Part shown: in pieces, positions 61,698 to 64,000 of the stretch
How positions within the stretch are numbered: the first letter of the stretch is position 1
Layout: each line of letters begins with the position of its first letter
Origin: Metopolophium dirhodum
Lineage: Eukaryota > Arthropoda > Insecta > Hemiptera > Aphididae
NCBI RefSeq assembly: GCF_019925205.1
Contig: NC_083560.1
Span: forward strand, 868,001-932,000
Direction of reading: 5' to 3'
Length of the DNA: 64,000 nt
Notes under the pieces: generated by a model
What the model saw: the letters and a program-made list of their open reading frames with translations, nothing else
Told to the model about the DNA's origin: nothing
Database searches by the model: none
Program-made: the position numbers and the translations under genes

Positions 61698-63635
61698 TAG
61701 GGCCCGGATTTATATGCAATAAAAATCTATAAAATATGCAGATTCATATCATGAATATGCAAAAAATATGCAAAATGAATTTTTTTACAAATTAACAATA
61801 TATTATGTATAAAAATTGTTTATCAATAAAAATGAAAAAAATTAATGACATTGTGTAAGTATAAAAGTGTTATAAATTAATTAAAGTATTACTATTTTCT
61901 ATTTATATTAAATTATTATTTATTAATTATTATTATTGGACGAGTACCAGCATGAAGTAACAAATATGGAATTCAAATTTTCGAATTGAAAACTCCTACG
62001 ATTATCTCGAAGCATACTTTTGTACTTGGAAAAACTTCTTTCCACGTCACAAGATACAATTGGTGCATATTTAAAACTTGATAAATCTTCAACTGACAGT
62101 TTCTCGTCTTCACCACATTCAGTTACCTCGCTGTTGATTATATCATCGATTTTTTTCAATGTAGAATATCCACAATTTTTTGACAACACATTTGTACATT
62201 TAGATCTAGCGAAATCTATTCCTGGCCCTCCTTCTTCAAATTTAATTTGTGGAGGTTTTGGAGGTAAACTCAAATTGGGATACATTTCTTTGAAAGTATA
62301 TACACGTGAAGGTGCTTTTAAAAATATCTTTTTAGTATTTGAAATTAATCGATCGACATTTTGATATTTTTCTCTTATAGCTTCAGCTACTCTGTGTAGT
62401 CAATGAGCCATGCACGTTACATGAATTAATTTAGGGTAAAATACTTTAAGAGCTTCGCCAGATTTAACCATGTACGGAGCAGCATCTGTTACATACAACA
62501 GTACTTTTTCATGAAATATTTTTTCTGGCCATAAAATGCTTATAGAGTCATTAAATAATTGGAAAATTGTTTGAAAATTTGCCTTTTGTAATTGCTCAAC
62601 CGTTAAAACAATTGGTTTTGTACATTCTTCAGATGATAATTTCCCAATTATGACACTAGCAACATATCGTCCCTGTACATCAATTGTCTCATCGATGGAA
62701 ACCCAAATTGGACTGTTCCCTATTTCAGTCCTTATTTTACATATAACTTCATCATAGCAAAAAGGTGAATAGTTCTTTTGGAGGGTAGATTCATCTGGTA
62801 ATTTGAGTTTTAGATATTTTTCAAAAAACAATTTAAACTGTGGATTTTAATTGGAGTTTAAAAAGTAAAATATCGTTAGCCACAATAAAATTACATAAAT
62901 CTTTGTTAAACTCATTTGTATTTTGATTAGTAGTTCTGACCTGATTAAATGTTTTTTTTATGAAAGGTTGAGTGGTCTTTTCTTCTTTGAATCTGTGATT
63001 CGATATATGTTTTGCAGTTTGTAAATGTTGTACTACTTGAAACTTTCTGTTACATGATACATTTACACAACAAAAATTGCAAAATAAAATATTTCTGTCT
63101 GTTTTAAATATGTTTGGATATTCATTTACGTACCGGGAAGCATTATTTACTTAAGCATTATATAAAAATAAAAGTCGCACGTTAGATTTTTTTAAACAAA
63201 ATATTCCGTACACTTCACACTACGCACGATAAAGACCATACTAAAACTAAATTCTGTGTTACCCAATACGTATTGTACAGTATCTAATGTGGACGTGCTT
63301 AGGAAATAATAAATTTACCATTAGAAAATCCAATATTTGTCGTCATTCGTCGGCCGTTGATAACGATGATGTCGATTGACATATGAACTTATCGATGTAT
63401 AAAGTGTTATTTATAAATTATAATCGACAGTAGGTATCTTTACAGACGTAAATTCTATGAATTGTAGAATATGCAACATTTATGCAACTATCAATAAATA
63501 TGCATTTTCATTCAAATATGCAAAAAAAAAATTGAACCATAGAATCTACACATTACGAAACGTCGACATTTATAATCAAAATTATTCTAGGTGAATTGTA
63601 GAAGAACTTGCATTTGCATATAAATCCGGGCTCTA
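61698..63635 (-). mobile_element. Inner hAT element, duplicate
   Basis: Copy of 57,737-59,674 with the same ATTATAAG flanks. The second insertion did not arise by transposition, because the flanking host element and both duplications are copied too. Confidence 0.92.
61923..63144 (-). pseudogene. Inner hAT transposase relic, duplicate
   Basis: Same lesions as the copy at 57,962-59,183, including the TGA (here 62,400-62,402). Substitutions include Asp to Glu in FFDKYL/FFEKYL, Leu to Gln in ANFLTI/ANFQTI and Lys to Asn in FENLKS/FENLNS. Confidence 0.85.
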
Positions 63636-64000
63636 ATTATAAGTATGCCCCGATGTCTTCAATGGATGTAGAACGAAGTTTTTCTCGATTCAAGAATATC
63701 TTTACTGAAAACCGACTTGCATTTTTATTTGAAAATATATCCAAGTCTTTAGTAGTCAACTATAACTCTTCAGGTAACTTAGAAATGTTATAAAAATATA
63801 CTAAATTTATTTAAATTGATTTTCGTTCATGACTTTTTTTTTTTAGATGAGTGAATGTTCAAAATGCAACACTATACAAAATACAGTTGAATTATTTCAA
63901 CTACATACATATTTTTGTTCCATATTAATTATTTAATGAACTATATACTTTTTTAAACTAAAAAATTTTAATTAACATGCATTTTCATTCACATTTTTTT

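Larger units (their letters stand above)
61424..63793 (+). pseudogene. Outer hAT transposase relic, duplicate
   Basis: Copy of 57,463-59,832. The C-terminal VERSFSRFKN block is at 63,636-63,793. Confidence 0.8.
60294..64000. repeat. Tandem segmental duplication, copy 2 (truncated by window)
   Basis: Second copy, cut by the end of the window 254 bp before its expected end. One extra T in a T-run near 63,840 is an indel relative to copy 1. Confidence 0.95.
61216..64000 (+). mobile_element. Outer hAT element, duplicate (truncated by window)
   Basis: Copy of 57,255-60,117 shifted by 3,961 bp. The left end and its GTAATAAT flank are present; the right end would fall at about 64,078, outside the window. 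Confidence 0.9.

Overview
The window looks like nuclear DNA of an insect, most likely an aphid. It is very AT-rich, its genes are spliced with GT/AG introns, it is crowded with hAT-type DNA transposons, and the non-repetitive parts are full of 'TAGGTACCTA'-like words that I associate with aphid genomes. The species call is an inference. No bacterial gene, tRNA, rRNA or CRISPR array is visible.

Layout. (1) Positions 1-35,084 are one uninterrupted satellite array, about 180 head-to-tail monomers of about 195 bp, with no genes. The monomers fall into several variants shuffled into mosaic higher-order repeats of 9, 13, 14 and 18 monomers. (2) At 35,085 the satellite stops exactly at the terminal inverted repeat (TIR) of a 9.8 kb DNA transposon (35,085-44,873). 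It carries two divergently transcribed genes: a THAP-domain transposase with a Kolobok-like catalytic core (+ strand) and a two-exon gene for a P2X7 'ballast-domain'-like cysteine-rich protein (- strand). The transposase is broken by a premature TAG and by a 5.4 kb hAT element (38,661-44,058). That hAT element has a perfect 8-bp target duplication and an apparently intact six-exon, 693-residue transposase. (3) Positions 44,874-55,936 are low-density sequence holding decayed genes: the start of another hAT-like gene with a TTF-type finger, a multi-exon kelch-like (KLHL) pseudogene on the - strand, simple repeats and faint transposon ends. (4) Positions 55,937-64,000 hold a minus-strand array of repeated short exons with a plausible terminal exon. 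A pair of same-family hAT elements, one nested in the other in opposite orientation, sits in one intron. The block was then tandemly duplicated with a 3,961-bp period and only a handful of differences; the second copy runs off the window end.

How the parts relate. Nearly all recognisable coding potential belongs to transposons, and the order of events can be read from the nesting: Kolobok-like element, then hAT insertion; exon array, then outer hAT, then inner hAT, then tandem duplication. The two things most worth following are the pairing of a P2X7-like zinc-domain gene with a THAP/Kolobok-like transposase behind one 306-bp divergent promoter, and the repeated 102-bp phase-1 exon array.
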